In this document: positions 49,735 to 62,799 of the stretch, one piece after another
How positions within the stretch are numbered: the stretch's first letter is position 1
How the letters are laid out: each line of letters opens with the position of its first letter
Assembly: GCF_020536995.1 (NCBI RefSeq)
Contig: NC_068357.1
Location: forward strand, 68,694,230-68,758,229
DNA length: 64,000 bases
Direction: 5' to 3'
DNA from: Dreissena polymorpha
Lineage: Eukaryota; Mollusca; Bivalvia; Myida; Dreissenidae
Made by a program: the position numbers and the translations under genes
Notes under the pieces: generated by a model
Databases searched by the model: none
Seen by the model: the letters and a program-made list of their open reading frames with translations, nothing else
Told to the model about the DNA's origin: nothing

Positions 49735-50022
49735 GGTTCGAGTACTTTATGTGCGTTCCTGTACAAGTAACGTTTGGTCTGATACAAAAAATGTCATGTT
49801 TGGTACATGTAACAGTGTGTCAGGTACAAGAAATGTTCGGTCTGGTACACGAAATGTTATGTCTGGTACAAGAAAATGTAGGCCTTGTACAAAACAATGG
49901 AAGGTCTGGTACAAAAATGCTAGGTTTGGTGCAGAAATGTTAGGTATGGAAAAATACATTTTGGGCCTGGTACAATAAATGTTAGCTCTGGTACGAGAAA
50001 TATTAGGTCTGGTTAAGAAATA
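49735..50022. repeat. GGTCTGGTACAAGAAATGTT minisatellite, left part
   Basis: About a dozen units of 20-26 bp with consensus AATGTTAGGTCTGGTACAAG run to 50022 and resume at 50515-50590 after a MITE. ORFs of 70-97 codons across it reflect the repeat. Confidence 0.85.
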
Positions 50023-50514
50023 TTAAAGCGAGATTATACGAATTTTTTATGTGATAAATTGTAATAAATTGATAAAATATTTTACAATAGCACAAAATAG
50101 GCAAGAAAAATAATACATTGAAGATGAATTTCATAAAATGCAGCAAAGACAAATAAGCGCCCCGAGCCGACTGTGACGAAGATATTTCGTACATATTTTC
50201 CTACAATAAACGTTGCATTCGTCTTTTTAGTTCGTGTGCGTGTGTCGTATGAATATATATCGATGCAGGAACTTAAAATGAACCGTTAAACTAAATTTAG
50301 ATTCACATCGTACATGCATGATTTACATGCTGGCGAATTCGACAGTACAGTCATTTTCGATTTCAGAGTTAAATATCTGGCTTATTTCGCATTTTTCGAC
50401 ACATGTACTTCTTAACTTTTATATTTAATTTATGTTGAAATATATGTTTAATAAGTTGTTTACACATTTTATATAACTTAATAAATATTTGACAAAATCG
50501 TATAATCTCGCTAT
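50023..50514. mobile_element. MITE with AGCGAGATTATACGA termini
   Basis: AAAGCGAGATTATACGAATT at the left is mirrored by AATCGTATAATCTCGCT at the right. The 490-bp element interrupts the minisatellite and is noncoding. It contains GTGTGTCGTATGAATA, shared with other elements in the window. Confidence 0.8.
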
Positions 50515-50623
50515 AAGTCTGATATATTAATGTTAGATGCGGTATAATAAATTTCAGACCTGGTAAAACTGTAATGTCTGGTACTAGTAGTTAAACATAG
50601 GATAACGCAGTTTTATAACAAAT

Positions 50624-50884
50624 GAGTCGTGTTCTGAGAAAACTGGGCTAAAGGCATGTGCGTAAAGTGTCGTCCCAGATAAGCCTGTGCAGTCCGCACA
50701 GGCTTATCAGGGACGACACTTTCTGCTTAAACTAGATTTTCGGTAAAAAGGGACTTCCTTTAAACGAAAAATACCATTAAAGCGGAAAGTGTCGTCCCTG
50801 ATTAGCCTGTGCGGACTGCACAGGCTAATCTGGGACGACACTTTACGCACATGCATTATGCCCAGTTTTCTCAGAACAAGACAC
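50624..50884. mobile_element. GTCGTCCC-family palindromic MITE, copy 7
   Basis: This is a complete, well-preserved copy: both double hairpins and both ends (GAGTCGTGTTCTGAGAAAAC and GTTTTCTCAGAACAAGACAC) are intact. Confidence 0.9.
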
Positions 50885-52501
50885 AAATCAACAATAATAC
50901 TAACAAATTATATCAATTATAACAAGGATTGAATAAATGATCCTATGTACATGAAGCATAATTACATAGATAGCTATCATAATAAATACGTTTGATTCAA
51001 GTCAACGTATTTCTGTATGCAATATTTGTTAAACGGATCCAATACTGCGAGTAAATACTTTATAATATATATTTTTAACATACATAAGAAAGTTATTAAA
51101 TCCCGTGTAATACTAATAATAAGCAATCTTCACAACATTGATTGTAGACCATGACGGAATTATTACTTAAATAATTTGAAAATAATTACTCAAAAGGTAT
51201 ATTTTACCATACTTTAACAATAACAATTTCATATTTTGGCAACAATGCCATCTTCTTTTTTTTTAATTTAAAAGCTATATAAATTGTTTAAAAAGAATCA
51301 ACCTGACACATCCTACGCGGTATAAAGGAGATGGGTTTACTACTCCTTGTACATTAGTGAAAACACATTTGGAAATAATTCAAATCTTCCGAAAGAAGAA
51401 AACAACACTATTTACAAACAACATGATTATTTGAAATTATTTACATATTCCTAACAAAATTCCATTTAAATACATACCCGTAACATACATACACTCATAG
51501 ACATTATTTAATCACGCCCAATCTATCTTAATTGATGGTGTTGTGTTTTGTGTATTCAATGGTTTAAAAACTTAAAAACAAAATATATCGAACATGCTAG
51601 AGATGGGTGGACAAATAATTTAACGCGCAACAAATTTTTAACTATTGCAACATTGAAATACTTAATAAACATTTGTACGTTTTCCAGTGTTATTTTATTA
51701 TTTATTAATGAAATTTAGATTTAGATATTTTTGGTCGATCATTTACAACGATTCGAGGTTGGTTTTGATGCACATGGTCATAAACATTTCTTGTAATATA
51801 ACCACGCATCGACAAAGAATTGTTGATTGACTGATACATAACTATAATGCTATAATTATACTTACAGTTACTTCGATTATAACATTGGTTACAAATTTAA
51901 TTTATTTAAAAGAGCAATTTTACAACGGTCATTTTGCCTAATTTTACAGAAACTTTGTAAATATCTTTTTTAACATATCTCCGTTTAAATGCCTACACAA
52001 TGTATTATTTTCATTAAACACACAATTACAAGTCACAAAAACTAACTGTTAGGAACGCCTCATTTCTGCTATGAATGATTTATGTACATGGTTTCCACAT
52101 ATAAACTGTAAGTTTTCCATACACTCCCCGAAACATATTTTCAAATTTAAACCTTCATCGGTGAAAATTACCACCCTTGTGTAATTCACAAGAAATGCCT
52201 TATTTAGTCATCACGATATGGCGAGAGTATGAAATAACATGCCCTACATTTATGTTGTTCGGGTTTTTGTCAGTAACTATGGCAATGTACAACCGTTATT
52301 CGTCGCATAGCAGTTGTGGTCAAGTTACGGTCATGTACATAATATGTTCTGCCCGTGTTTCTTGCACCATCTCTTGTACGTTACCGGTACTTCTTCTTTA
52401 TCGAGGATATGTGTAATATCACGAAAATCTACATCTTTATATTTTGCTATGACGTCACTTCCTGTTTGAATATTCACAAAATCTTTTTTATGTTTGACTA
52501 T
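50885..52501. other. Noncoding stretch and probable 3' UTR of the kinase gene
   Basis: The kinase stop is at 52502-52504 on the minus strand, so its 3' UTR runs leftwards from here. Candidate AATAAA signals on that strand (TTTATT on the + strand) occur near 51903 and 51700. No other gene is seen. Confidence 0.45.
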
Positions 52502-52832
52502 TCACAATATTGTAATAGTATGTGTTTCAAGGTCACCTTTGCGTTTAAGCAACTTCTCGACGGATTTGTCATGAACGCTCATGTTTACTATGATTTCATC
52601 TTTTGACAACTTCCGCCCCTGCTGCAGCGCCTGCGCAGCGAGCAGCGATTTGGTCTCGTCTGACACCGGACTTCCGCTGGAACTCTCTGGCGTGGAGAGC
52701 GGCACATTGATATTGTCAAGTTCCAAGTAGTTCCGATCACGTGTCAAAAGTAGTTCCAGCTGAACGCGGAGGTCGGTGAAATTCGGTCGCTCCGTGGGCG
52801 TCTCTAACCAGCACTGCCTCATGATAATGTAC
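52502..52832 (-). CDS. Receptor tyrosine kinase, last exon (kinase end, C-terminal tail, stop)
   Basis: The acceptor TATTGCAG|G joins CT|G to give SDELYIIMRQCW, the conserved ELY.IM..CW block of receptor kinases. ERPNFTDLRVQLELLL follows, closing the kinase domain with the invariant Arg of subdomain XI. The tail starts RNYLELDNINVPLSTPESS, which resembles the FGFR tail EYLDLSQPLEQYSP that carries the PLC-gamma docking tyrosine. It ends ETHTITIL, whose Thr at -2 and Leu at 0 fit a class I PDZ ligand. The minus-strand frame is open for 28 further codons upstream, but that is intron. Family: FGFR/Cad96Ca-like, with kinase ending and tail as expected. Confidence 0.9.
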
Positions 52833-53328
52833 CTGCAATAGACAGTGTTGGAGCTGGTAAGAATATTAACGAACAGAAAATGTTTCGTCTTTCTATTTCT
52901 TGATAGCTGTATGCACAATGAATTGGAGTAACCTATTTTTATTATGCAACAATGGAACGTAATTTACCACTTAAATGGTAACGCTTCATAAGCCAAATCA
53001 ATCATATATCAACAAGACATACTGAAGACAAAAGCTGACTATATTTCGTTTTGATTTCCTACTGTGCAAATTGTCTTAGAACTAATGATATTTACAAACA
53101 AAATCAATTATAAAGCCTTTACACACATCCTTTATGATTATACTGTAATACAGAAAAGATTGGTATAGTGTGTTCAAGTTTTTTAAACATGTCAAAATCC
53201 GATTTATCTGTATAATATCATTAATTGAAGCTATTTCATGTAAACAGAAAAAGGATGGAATTAACCGTCCGATTAAAGTTTTTTTTTGCTTGAAAAAAAA
53301 AAGATTTAATATTGCCTATTGCACGTAC

Positions 53329-53425
53329 AGTTCGTCGGAGCAGTTGCTGGGTTTATCCATCCGGTAGTTGTTGGAAAGCAGGTAATACAGGTCCGCCAAG
53401 GCGATGTTCGGGTAGGGCGAGGCGC
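53329..53425 (-). CDS. Receptor tyrosine kinase exon (subdomain X region)
   Basis: The acceptor TCCCTCAG|GC joins the preceding G to read MGASPYPNIALADLYYLL, then SNNYRMDKPSNCSDEL, the G..PYP...L..L..G.RM.KP..C segment of receptor kinases. The donor CT|GTACGT leaves two bases, which the next exon completes as Leu. A tempting GC-type donor 7 bp further would insert extra residues before IIMRQCW, so GTACGT is preferred. The exon is 97 bp, phase 1 to phase 2. Confidence 0.9.
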
Positions 53426-53666
53426 CTGAGGGAGAGAACTCCAGCATAAGTATTAATAATCCAGTTGCCTCCCCTACATGAAATGTTGAATCTAGATAAC
53501 TTATAAAATGCTTCAAACAATATTCACAGCAGTGGATATGTACATAATTCTGACGATATAAATTCACGAACAAAAACAAAGGACCTCTTAGTTCAAAACA
53601 AATATGCCTGGTGCATTAACTATCTGCTTGCTGATTCGAGTAGACTTGTAATTATTACCATTGTCT

Positions 53667-54181
53667 TTAAAGGGGCCTTTTCACAGATTTTGGCATTTTT
53701 TTAACTTATTCATTAAATGCTTTATATTGATAAATGTAAACATTGGATCGTAAAAGCTCCAGTAAAAAATCAAGAAAAAAAATAAAAAAGGAAAAGAACA
53801 TTGCCCGGAGCAGGTTTCGAACCAGTGACCCCTGGAGTGCTGCCAGAGTCGTGAAGTAAAAACGCTTTAACCTACTGAGCTATTCCGCCGATTACACGTT
53901 CTGACGTATTTTATACCTTATATAAGCAATCTTCGTAGTTTCACAAAATTTAACGACAAAAACAGAACTCTCCAAATTATTCAATCGTTTCGCGTTGCAA
54001 CGCTTTATAATTTTTAGGTTTTAAAATCGTCAAAAGATGCATATAATGGCTATATTAGAGCATGGTTAATGTTCAGTATTACTGTTTCCTCACAAATATC
54101 ATAACTGAAACGAAAACTTACGAATCTGAAACAATTTTTTTCAATTTTGTCAATTTACCAAAGCGTGAAAAGATCCCTTTA
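53667..54181 (-). mobile_element. TIR element carrying a tRNA-derived SINE-like core
   Basis: TAAAGGGGCCTTTTCACAG at the left and CGTGAAAAGATCCCTTTA at the right form inverted ends. Inside, on the minus strand, is a tRNA-like head with an A box (TAGCTCAGTAGG) and B box (GGTTCGAAACC) at about 53810-53895. So a Pol III type core sits within a MITE-like frame. It lies in a kinase intron. Confidence 0.75.
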
Positions 54182-54224
54182 ACATAATCAAGATTATGAA
54201 AGCAATGTTATTGTAATAAACCTA

Positions 54225-55545
54225 CCCAAAGAAACGAAAGCACGGCAATTTAAGTTCCTTACCAAATGTAGGTGAAGCATGGTACTTACAAGAAAGTTTG
54301 AAACTACTGAAAGCATAGTCATAGCAATAACTTTTCCATGAGCACCAAAGCAAAGCAATTGTACTTACTTTCCTGTGGTTGCGAACTCTGCTATTGTAAT
54401 AATATACATAAGGTGACGAATTTAAGACCATGAAAATGACATACCCACGGCAACGAAATCAAAGTGATTGTTACTAAGTGATCATGGTAACAAAAATAAT
54501 GTGATTGCAATTATGTATGCATGATCTCTATGCCATTGTAATTGCGTACCCATAGCAGCCATCCTTATTTAATTGTATTGCATTTGCATAAATAACAAAA
54601 TCAATGTTATTGTAATCACGTACCCACGGTAATGTAAAAATTTCATTGCAATGAAATACACATGGTAACGATACCAAGCGCATATGTAATCGTTATTATC
54701 CGGACACCAACAACTGTGTAGAAGGCAATCTGGTCCGTAGGTAAAAACAACGATGGTTCATTTTATCAAACAATTATATTTCTATACCAACACGTTATGT
54801 GGCTTCACAATTACTTAACCCATTTATGCCTAGTGGATTCTCCCATCCTTCTAAAATTGATCAATTTATTTCCAAAATTAGGGATGACTAGTATATTTAT
54901 TTCTATATTAAGAATATTTCTTACAGAAATTGCTTGAAGCAAACAGCGCAGACCCTGATGAGACGCCGCATCATGCGGCGTCTCATCTGAGTCTACGCTG
55001 TTTGCAAAGGCCTTTTTTTCTAGACGCTAGGCATAAATGGGTTAATGTCAGTCTTTTATCAAGTTGGCCTATACCGGACTAGTCTTTTACATTAGCATTG
55101 AAATCGTATACCAAACTACCAAGATAATCGATTAAAGTGCCCATGGCGGGACGAAGGCATGCTCATTGTAGGACAGTTCCAATGGTGATTACAGAAATGA
55201 AGCGAAATAAACGACATTGCATGTACGTACCCATGGTAACGAAACCAATCTAGTTTAAATTAAGTTACATGACATGTAATAGCAATGTTATACCAATAGT
55301 AGAAAAATTAAGCGATTGTACCCTTATGTACCCATGGTACCTAGGCAATTGTTTCTACGTACATTAGGAAGCGAAAGCAAAGTTGTAGCAGTTACGTTAT
55401 CAAGATAACGAGGTAAGTGTCATTGTATTCACGTACCCATAGTAAAGACGCAAGGTCATGTTAACGAAAGTCTTGTCCAGAAAAAGTTACTTTCACGAGA
55501 TAATGAAAGTGTCGTCATTGTAGTTACGTACCCATGGTAACGATT
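54225..55545. repeat. Degenerate GTACCCATGGTAACGAAA minisatellite in a kinase intron
   Basis: Variants of ACGTACCCATGGTAACG recur near 54441, 54545, 54620, 55227, 55328 and 55432, and finally at 55528, where the sequence is the true exon end and splice donor of the kinase. Spacing is irregular and divergence high. Confidence 0.65.
54815..55045 (+). mobile_element. GAGACGCC hairpin MITE (TTAACCCATTTATGCC type), copy 1
   Basis: It starts TTAACCCATTTATGCCTAG and ends CTAGGCATAAATGGGTTAA. Near the right end is a perfect hairpin around GAGACGCCGCATCATGCGGC. It is noncoding and about 230 bp long. Confidence 0.88.
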
Positions 55546-55787
55546 TCCCACAGAAGGATCCCGAACGACCAAACGTCGCTCTGCGTGGTGAACACGCGGT
55601 CCCGTAGCGATTCGATGGCCATCCACTTTAGGGGCAGCTTGCCATTGGTAAGTTTCTTGTACTGATTGTCCGTGAAGATGTCACGTGACAAACCGAAGTC
55701 GCACACCTTGATGATCTTGTTGTAGCCAAGCAGCACGTTGCGCGCGGCCAGGTCACGGTGCACGTACTTTTTGTCGCAAAGGTACTC
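55532..55787 (-). CDS. Receptor tyrosine kinase exon (catalytic loop, DFG, activation loop)
   Basis: This 256-bp exon encodes [17 protein letters not shown] (catalytic HRD Asp and the tyrosine-kinase LAARN signature), [10 protein letters not shown] (metal-binding DFG), the activation loop [20 protein letters not shown], and [17 protein letters not shown]. All catalytic residues expected in this stretch are present, so the enzyme should be active. FGFRs have YYKK in the activation loop; here one of the two tyrosines is replaced (QYKK). WMAIES is as in Cad96Ca, RET and PDGFR rather than FGFR's WMAPEA. The acceptor is TTTTAAG|GAG (weak polypyrimidine tract) and the donor ATGG|GTACGT. Confidence 0.96.
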
Positions 55788-56290
55788 CTTAAAAATGAGT
55801 AAAACTTTTATTTCAGTTTTTAATTGAAGTAAAATGGTTCTTGCCCGCGGGTGTAAAAGCGTCCAATAGACATGTACCCTTAGAACAAGTGCTTCTTATC
55901 ACATAATTCGGTTTAGTTTGCTGAAGAAAAGAAGAAAGTGCAAGATGATTAAACGACCACTGGCGATGAAAACTAGCCGGAAGATACGTGTAGTGAAATA
56001 CGCCCTAAATCATTGCCAGATTCGCACCGTATAAACCCATATGCAGTGAAACTGTTGGGGCCCCACGCCCGCCTCAGGCCCCAATTCCCGGTGCCTACTA
56101 AAACTTCAGTCTAAGCCCCCTAATGAACATCTTTAAAACGAAATCATCAGCCAAACAAAACGGTTTTGCAAATAATAAATGATTGTCACTTGGTAAGACA
56201 ATGTCAAACCTTTAATCGGAACGCAAGAGTCGTGGGACCCATAGACAGTTGCCTACTCTGCAGAATGATTAATCCGCGACTGCATAAAAT

Positions 56291-56544
56291 GAGCCGCGTT
56301 ATGAGAAAACTGGGCTTTATGCATATGCGTAAAGTGTCGTCCCAGATGAGTTTGTGCAGTCCCCACAGGCCAATCAGGGACAACACTTACCGCTTTTATG
56401 GTATTTTTAGTTTCAAGGAAGTCCCTCCTTACCGAAAATCAAATTTAGGCGGAAAGTGTCGTCCCTGATTAGCCTGTGCGAACTTTACAGGCTAATCTGG
56501 GATGACACTTTACGAACATGATCAGTTCTCTCAAAACAAGGCTC
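56291..56544. mobile_element. GTCGTCCC-family palindromic MITE, copy 8
   Basis: It has the same plan as the other copies, with diverged ends (GAGCCGCGTTATGAGAAAAC and TCTCTCAAAACAAGGCTC). It lies in the kinase intron between exons 55532-55787 and 59366-59516. Confidence 0.85.
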
Positions 56545-57560
56545 AAATCGAAGCAAGCAAATAAATGTCTCTCTGAAAAGGAGGTCAAAGCATAGGTAAA
56601 CTATTGCCTTTAAGAGCCTTAAGTCTTTGAGAGTGATTAAAGCAAATGTATTGTGTGTCCACATTTCTGGAGAGAACCTGACTGATTACTGTACCCTGTT
56701 TCTTTCATCCTAATCAAAGACCTCTTGAGCGGAAATTTATTCTATAATGGACAGGATAACACATGAACAAGTTCTTCTGTTACGCAATCACTGCCTGGGT
56801 GTTTGTTTTAATGCAGGTTCCATAGTTTTAAAACAAGACGCCGGCTATAGCAACAACTTGTAAGATATATGCAAACACGCATACCATTTAGTATGTAAAT
56901 GATTGTTCTGTAACAGTTTCGAGACCAAAAACATGGACCGAGTTTGTAAAACATCGTTCAACAAGTCGATCCAAATGCTGTTGTGTGACTTATTGCACAA
57001 AACAAACTATGAGGTATATAAACGTGATAATGAATACTATTTTCAGAAACTGATTTGCACATTTGATTATGTTTGTAGAAAAAAGTCGAAACATTTCATC
57101 ACTTTATCAACCTGTAATATGGTGCGCCAAATGAAGAAATTTCGAGCACATCCACGTCGATATGATGTGTAGTATAAGGCAGGAAACATAATGTTCATGT
57201 CAAGATATTATTGGAACAGCGGATATTTATTGGAACAGCGTTGTTCGATGGTTGATGGTAAATGCCAATGGAATGCAGTTAATCTTTCAAACAAGTTTGT
57301 CGATTCGGAACCGTACCGGAATACTCGATTACAGGTTGTTGTTTTTCACCTGTAAATAAAGCCGTTATACAACAGCAATTCGACTGGGAAATAACAGGGA
57401 ATTTATTCGGGCTTTATGTTCACCAGGAAACTAAATTAAACTACAGCCTTTTGAACTCTATAAGAAAGGGCAAGTAATTTACACTGAATTATGTTCATGT
57501 GTAAAAATGATGATAATCAAATACCAAAGTCATAATCTACTGGTATATAAGTTGTATGAT
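56545..57560. other. Intronic noncoding stretch
   Basis: No exon or RNA gene is seen. An 89-codon ORF on the opposite strand (56903-57172) has no recognisable pattern. Confidence 0.45.
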
Positions 57561-57567
57561 CATATAA

Positions 57568-58880
<1,313 letters not shown>

Positions 58881-58883
58881 CGT

Positions 58884-59111
58884 TTAACCCATTTATGCCT
58901 AGTGGACTTTCCCATCCTTATAAATTGGAGCAATTTATTTCCAAAATTAGGGATGTCTAGTATATTTATTTCTATATTTAAAATATTTCTTACATAAATT
59001 CCTTTAAGCAAACAGCGCAGACCCCTGATGAGACGCCACATCATGCGGCGTCTCATCTGGGTCTACGCTTTTTGCAAGGGCCTTTTCAGACGCTAGGCAT
59101 AAATGGGTTAA
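58884..59111 (+). mobile_element. GAGACGCC hairpin MITE, copy 2
   Basis: Same ends and internal hairpin as 54815-55045, same orientation. It ends about 255 bp before the donor of kinase exon 59366-59516. Confidence 0.88.
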
Positions 59112-59365
59112 AACCATTCCCAAGTAAGAAGCAAAGTGAAAATGGCTTTATGCATCCAGCATAAAACCAGAACAGCCTTCGAATAATTCGCAGTTTCTTC
59201 AGGTTTTTACGATGTTTTCTACTCATCAGATACTGGATTAGAAATGAAGCCATACAACTTGAATCTATTCAATAAGTTAATTAATTTTATTTTATATTTA
59301 AGGGACAATAAAAGCGTGCAAATGCGTTTATAATTGTCAAAGGTTTAAACCTCTACGACACTTAC

Positions 59366-59516
59366 CATTGCCATTGCGACCTGCCGCGCGAACGACAGCA
59401 AGTCAGCCGGCGTGATCACCCCGTTGTTGATGTCCCCAAGCTCGTCCACCAGGGCATAATTCAGTTCACTGGACCGCCCAGGCTGCACGGAGAGCTCGCC
59501 CTCTAGCCGACATTTT
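59366..59516 (-). CDS. Receptor tyrosine kinase exon (kinase insert and alpha-E helix)
   Basis: The acceptor TTCACAG|A completes AA|A as Lys, and the 151-bp exon reads KCRLEGELSVQ, an insert of about 30 residues, then ITPADLLSFARQVAMAM before the donor ATG|GTAAGT. DLLSFARQVA.AMEYL matches the DLVS..YQ.A.GMEYL helix before the HRD loop. The insert (RSSELNYALVDELGDINNG) is short, FGFR-sized, unlike the long inserts of PDGFR or VEGFR. Phase 2 in, phase 0 out. Confidence 0.9.
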
Positions 59517-59519
59517 CTG

Positions 59520-61120
59520 TGAACATAACAAGAAGACAATTAGAAACTGCAGCAGCGAATGCTTTCGGAGTGGTAGCTTAATAACAATAGGTAAAATAAT
59601 AAAAAAAACATGCAAATCAGTAAAAATAATAACGATTAAATAATAATTCCACCACTTGTTTTTTTTTTCTTTTTGAGCTCGTGACCTATTTTACACTTAA
59701 CAGCCCTGATGCTTTTTAACTCGGCCTTCATAATTTACGGACACAATTCCTGACCAAGATCAATGAATATTTGACCAAACATATAATCTCTAGTGTTCCC
59801 AAGCGTTTTTAGCTTTCAATGTATCCTAATGATCTAGTTTTTAACCCCATATTGTCCAGTTTTGAACTCTGCCGACATGTCAGGAAGACAGATTTTGAGA
59901 TCAAGAGTCATGCATATTGGAAATTAATGTTGCTTCTCGATTGGTCACAAGGCTAATCCGGATGACACACGTCAGACGACGGACGACGCACAACGAGCAT
60001 CGGACTTAAAGTGATTACAAAGCTCGCCAAGAGCACGGTGTGCTCGAAGGAAGAAAAAGGATGCGCGTTGAGAGCACAGCTGAATGTTTTAAAACTATTT
60101 TATAATTTGTGTTTTTGTTTGCCATGACTGCCTTCGTATAAGCGCGAAACTTTGCAGTATGCAATTCTGTTGAAAATATGCAGACTCCTCGCGGTTGCAT
60201 ATCAATCTTAAACAATTAATTTCGAGTCGTCCATCATTGAATCGAATTTAAAATAGGTTTGAAACCAGGATTTTAAGTTTTTCTCCTAAGTGATTAATGA
60301 GTTCTCGGTTTTGTCGAATATTTTGTGCCGACATTTTGTCTCGTTGTAGAATTCCCTCCAATCAAAATGGCGCAAGTTGAGCGGATTTCGGATAGATGAT
60401 CAAACGGATTGAGATAAGGCCTATATTTAAAAGATAAACTTTGCATTAAGCCGATCGGGTGAAAGCCAAGTACCCGCATATCTTGACTTTCTATGTATCA
60501 AATTTGGCACTATCTATTTTGAAATAGCTGTTGTTTTTCAGATTTTGAAACGATGCAGATAGAAAATTTTCGTAAATCGCGCTGAGTAAAATAATGTTTA
60601 AGCGTTCTTATTCAAGAACGAACGTTTTACTACATGTTCTGTGTAAATGCTAGCGTAAAAATATTCTTATCATAAGGAAAAATTCCCATCACCACATCGC
60701 AAAAGACATTAATATGACATGATTGAATACGAATTGGGTGATTTAATCCACATACTAAAGCCACAGTCAATCGCAAATACTATTTTAAAAAGGCGTCAGT
60801 TGTAATAAAACAAATATGTGTATTTTAAAAATAGTTTTTAGTTTGTAAGAATTGCTTTCAATTGTGTTTATGTTCGAACGGCATTTTCGTGACAACGGAA
60901 TATATACGTTAGTGAACACTGATGACGAAAGTGCTTTATTGATTTACTATTAATAATCACCGAAATGTAATTATTTCATCTTAGGTCTGACAAAAATTAA
61001 TTTGAAACGATTTATGAATTGTTATCTGTTAAGTGCTTGGAACTGTAATGTCGAATTTATAATAAAGATGTATATTTTACACTTTGATCTGAGCTTTACG
61101 TAGTAATCTTTGTGTATACA
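59520..61120. other. Intronic noncoding stretch
   Basis: No exon is seen. Near 59990-60055 a tail reading CACGTCAGACGACGGACGACG and AGCACGGTGTGCTCG resembles the terminus of a dispersed mollusc repeat. Confidence 0.45.
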
Positions 61121-61124
61121 AAGA

Positions 61125-61356
61125 TTACCCCTTTTATGCCGAGTGGACTCTCCCATCCTTCTAAATTGGATCAATTTATTTCCAAAATTAGGGATGTCTA
61201 ATATATTTTATTTCTATATTTAGAATATTTCTTACAGAAATTCCTTTAAACAAACAGCGCAGACCCTGATGAGACGCCGCATCATGCGGCGTCTCATCTG
61301 GGTCTACGCTGTTTGCCAAGGCCTTTTTTTCTAGACGCTAGGCATAAATGGGTTAA
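61125..61356 (+). mobile_element. GAGACGCC hairpin MITE, copy 3
   Basis: Same ends, hairpin and orientation as copies 1 and 2. It is intronic. Confidence 0.88.
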
Positions 61357-62183
61357 CCGAGTTCGTTTCGGCGTAAAAAGAACACCACCATACGAAACAG
61401 GTGTCTTAGAACCTCGGATCTTGACACACCGGATACCGCTACCTCTCGCAAAGATTATTTATTCTAGAATTACAACAGGATCGGAGAATCCACATACGTG
61501 CTAATTAATTATCAGAATTTGATAAAGCAACCCTATTTGTTTTGGCTCCCCCAGGTCGGAATGGGAGGCTTACCCATAGCTGAAGGTTCGCAGACATTTC
61601 AATAAACATTTCATCCACCTAACCTGTTTGTAAACTTAAATGCGCATCTAATTCACGCCACGTTGGCTGTCTACGAAACTACTCCAATTTGAGGTGTGAA
61701 TCTTGACTTCAATAAACATATCAATACCCGAGATTAAGGAAAGTATTTACCAACATGTTTTGCTAATTACCGTCAATGGAAAGTATGAGAAATACGAAGA
61801 GCGAATATAACATTTAATCGTGTTCCAATATAACAATAACGGAGCCGTGTGATATATGGCAGAAACGTGTGTTTACTACCACAATACAAATACATGTAAC
61901 ATTATTAAGCGAAAAAATGGAACATCGACTTTATTATCATGTACGTACGTCGACTACAATACCTCATTAACTTTTCTCCGCTCACAATGCACGAAGAAAA
62001 ATAAGCTTTAGTCAGCTAAAAGAAAAAATACTTGTTTGTGTCGAATGTTAACACAAGACATATCTTTGAGGGGTATTTCCTGAAAAAACCTAAAGAAGTT
62101 TAATAGTAGTGAAAAAAATCGATGTACACGTTACAAAAAGTAAGGTATGCAACGTGTCTAAAAGGGTTTCGCACCTAAAGTTA
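61357..62183. other. Intronic noncoding stretch
   Basis: No exon, RNA gene or clear repeat is seen. Confidence 0.45.
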
Positions 62184-62213
62184 CTAAATAGATACATCTT
62201 TGTTCGTACTTAC

Positions 62214-62382
62214 TTTAAAAAGTTTTGAAGATTCCCGTATGGAATGTACTCCATAACGAGGCAGATTGGTTCCGCTCTGGTGCAGGCGCCAATCATTGAA
62301 ACAATATTGGGATGGGAACCAATTCTCTTCATTAAGTTTATTTCCGCCAAAAGATCTTCTTTGTACGATATCGGCGCACAGT
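62214..62382 (-). CDS. Receptor tyrosine kinase exon (alpha-C helix to hinge)
   Basis: The acceptor CATTTCAG|AC and donor AA|GTAAGT bound 169 bp reading DCAPISYKEDLLAEINLMK, then RIGSHPNIVSMIGACTR and AEPICLVMEYIPYGNLQNFL. The alpha-C Glu lies in LLAEI, the HPNIV.MIGACT block is typical of FGFR, RET and Cad96Ca kinases, and the gatekeeper before EY is Met. An overlapping minus-strand ORF in another frame is a shadow. The P-loop and beta-3 Lys exon, the membrane segment and the ectodomain are not in this window, so ligand class cannot be judged. Confidence 0.93.
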
Positions 62383-62568
62383 CTGAAATGGTACAAACAT
62401 CGTTTTATATAAATTTCATATACTATTGTATGTGATTATAAATAGAATATCACATCTTTACCGATTTAAAAATTGTGTCAAGCAATCATGATTTCTTTGT
62501 ATTATTTGTCAGAGCAACGTTCCGCATTCGTGATCAAACCAGTATAACACGTCTAATGCGATAACATC

Positions 62569-62798
62569 TTAACCCATGTATGCCTAGTGGACTCTCCCAT
62601 CCTTCTAAATTGGATCAATATATTTCCAAAATTAGGGATGTCTAGTATATTTATTTCTATATTTAGAATATTTCTTACAGAAATGTATTTAGGCAAACAG
62701 CGAAGACCCTGATGAGACGCCGCATCATGCGGCGTCTCATCTGGGTCTACGCTGTTTGCCAAGGCTTTTTTTCTAGACGCTATACATAAATGGGTTAA
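62569..62798 (+). mobile_element. GAGACGCC hairpin MITE, copy 4
   Basis: This is the fourth copy in the same orientation, within 190 bp of the start of the kinase exon 62214-62382. Its right end has one or two changes (TATACATAAATGGGTTAA). Confidence 0.88.
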
Positions 62799-62799
62799 A

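Noticed and set aside
49685-49978. 97-codon ORF with repeated SGTRNV motifs
   Set aside because: It is a translation of the TCTGGTACAAGAAATGTT minisatellite.
53322-53329. GC-AG intron at the kinase exon 53329-53425
   Set aside because: A GC donor would insert extra residues before IIMRQCW. The GTACGT donor gives SDELYIIMRQCW, matching the family.
62184-62396. 70-codon ORF MYHFRLCADIVQRRSFGGNK on the minus strand
   Set aside because: It is another frame of the kinase alpha-C exon. The kinase frame is the conserved one.
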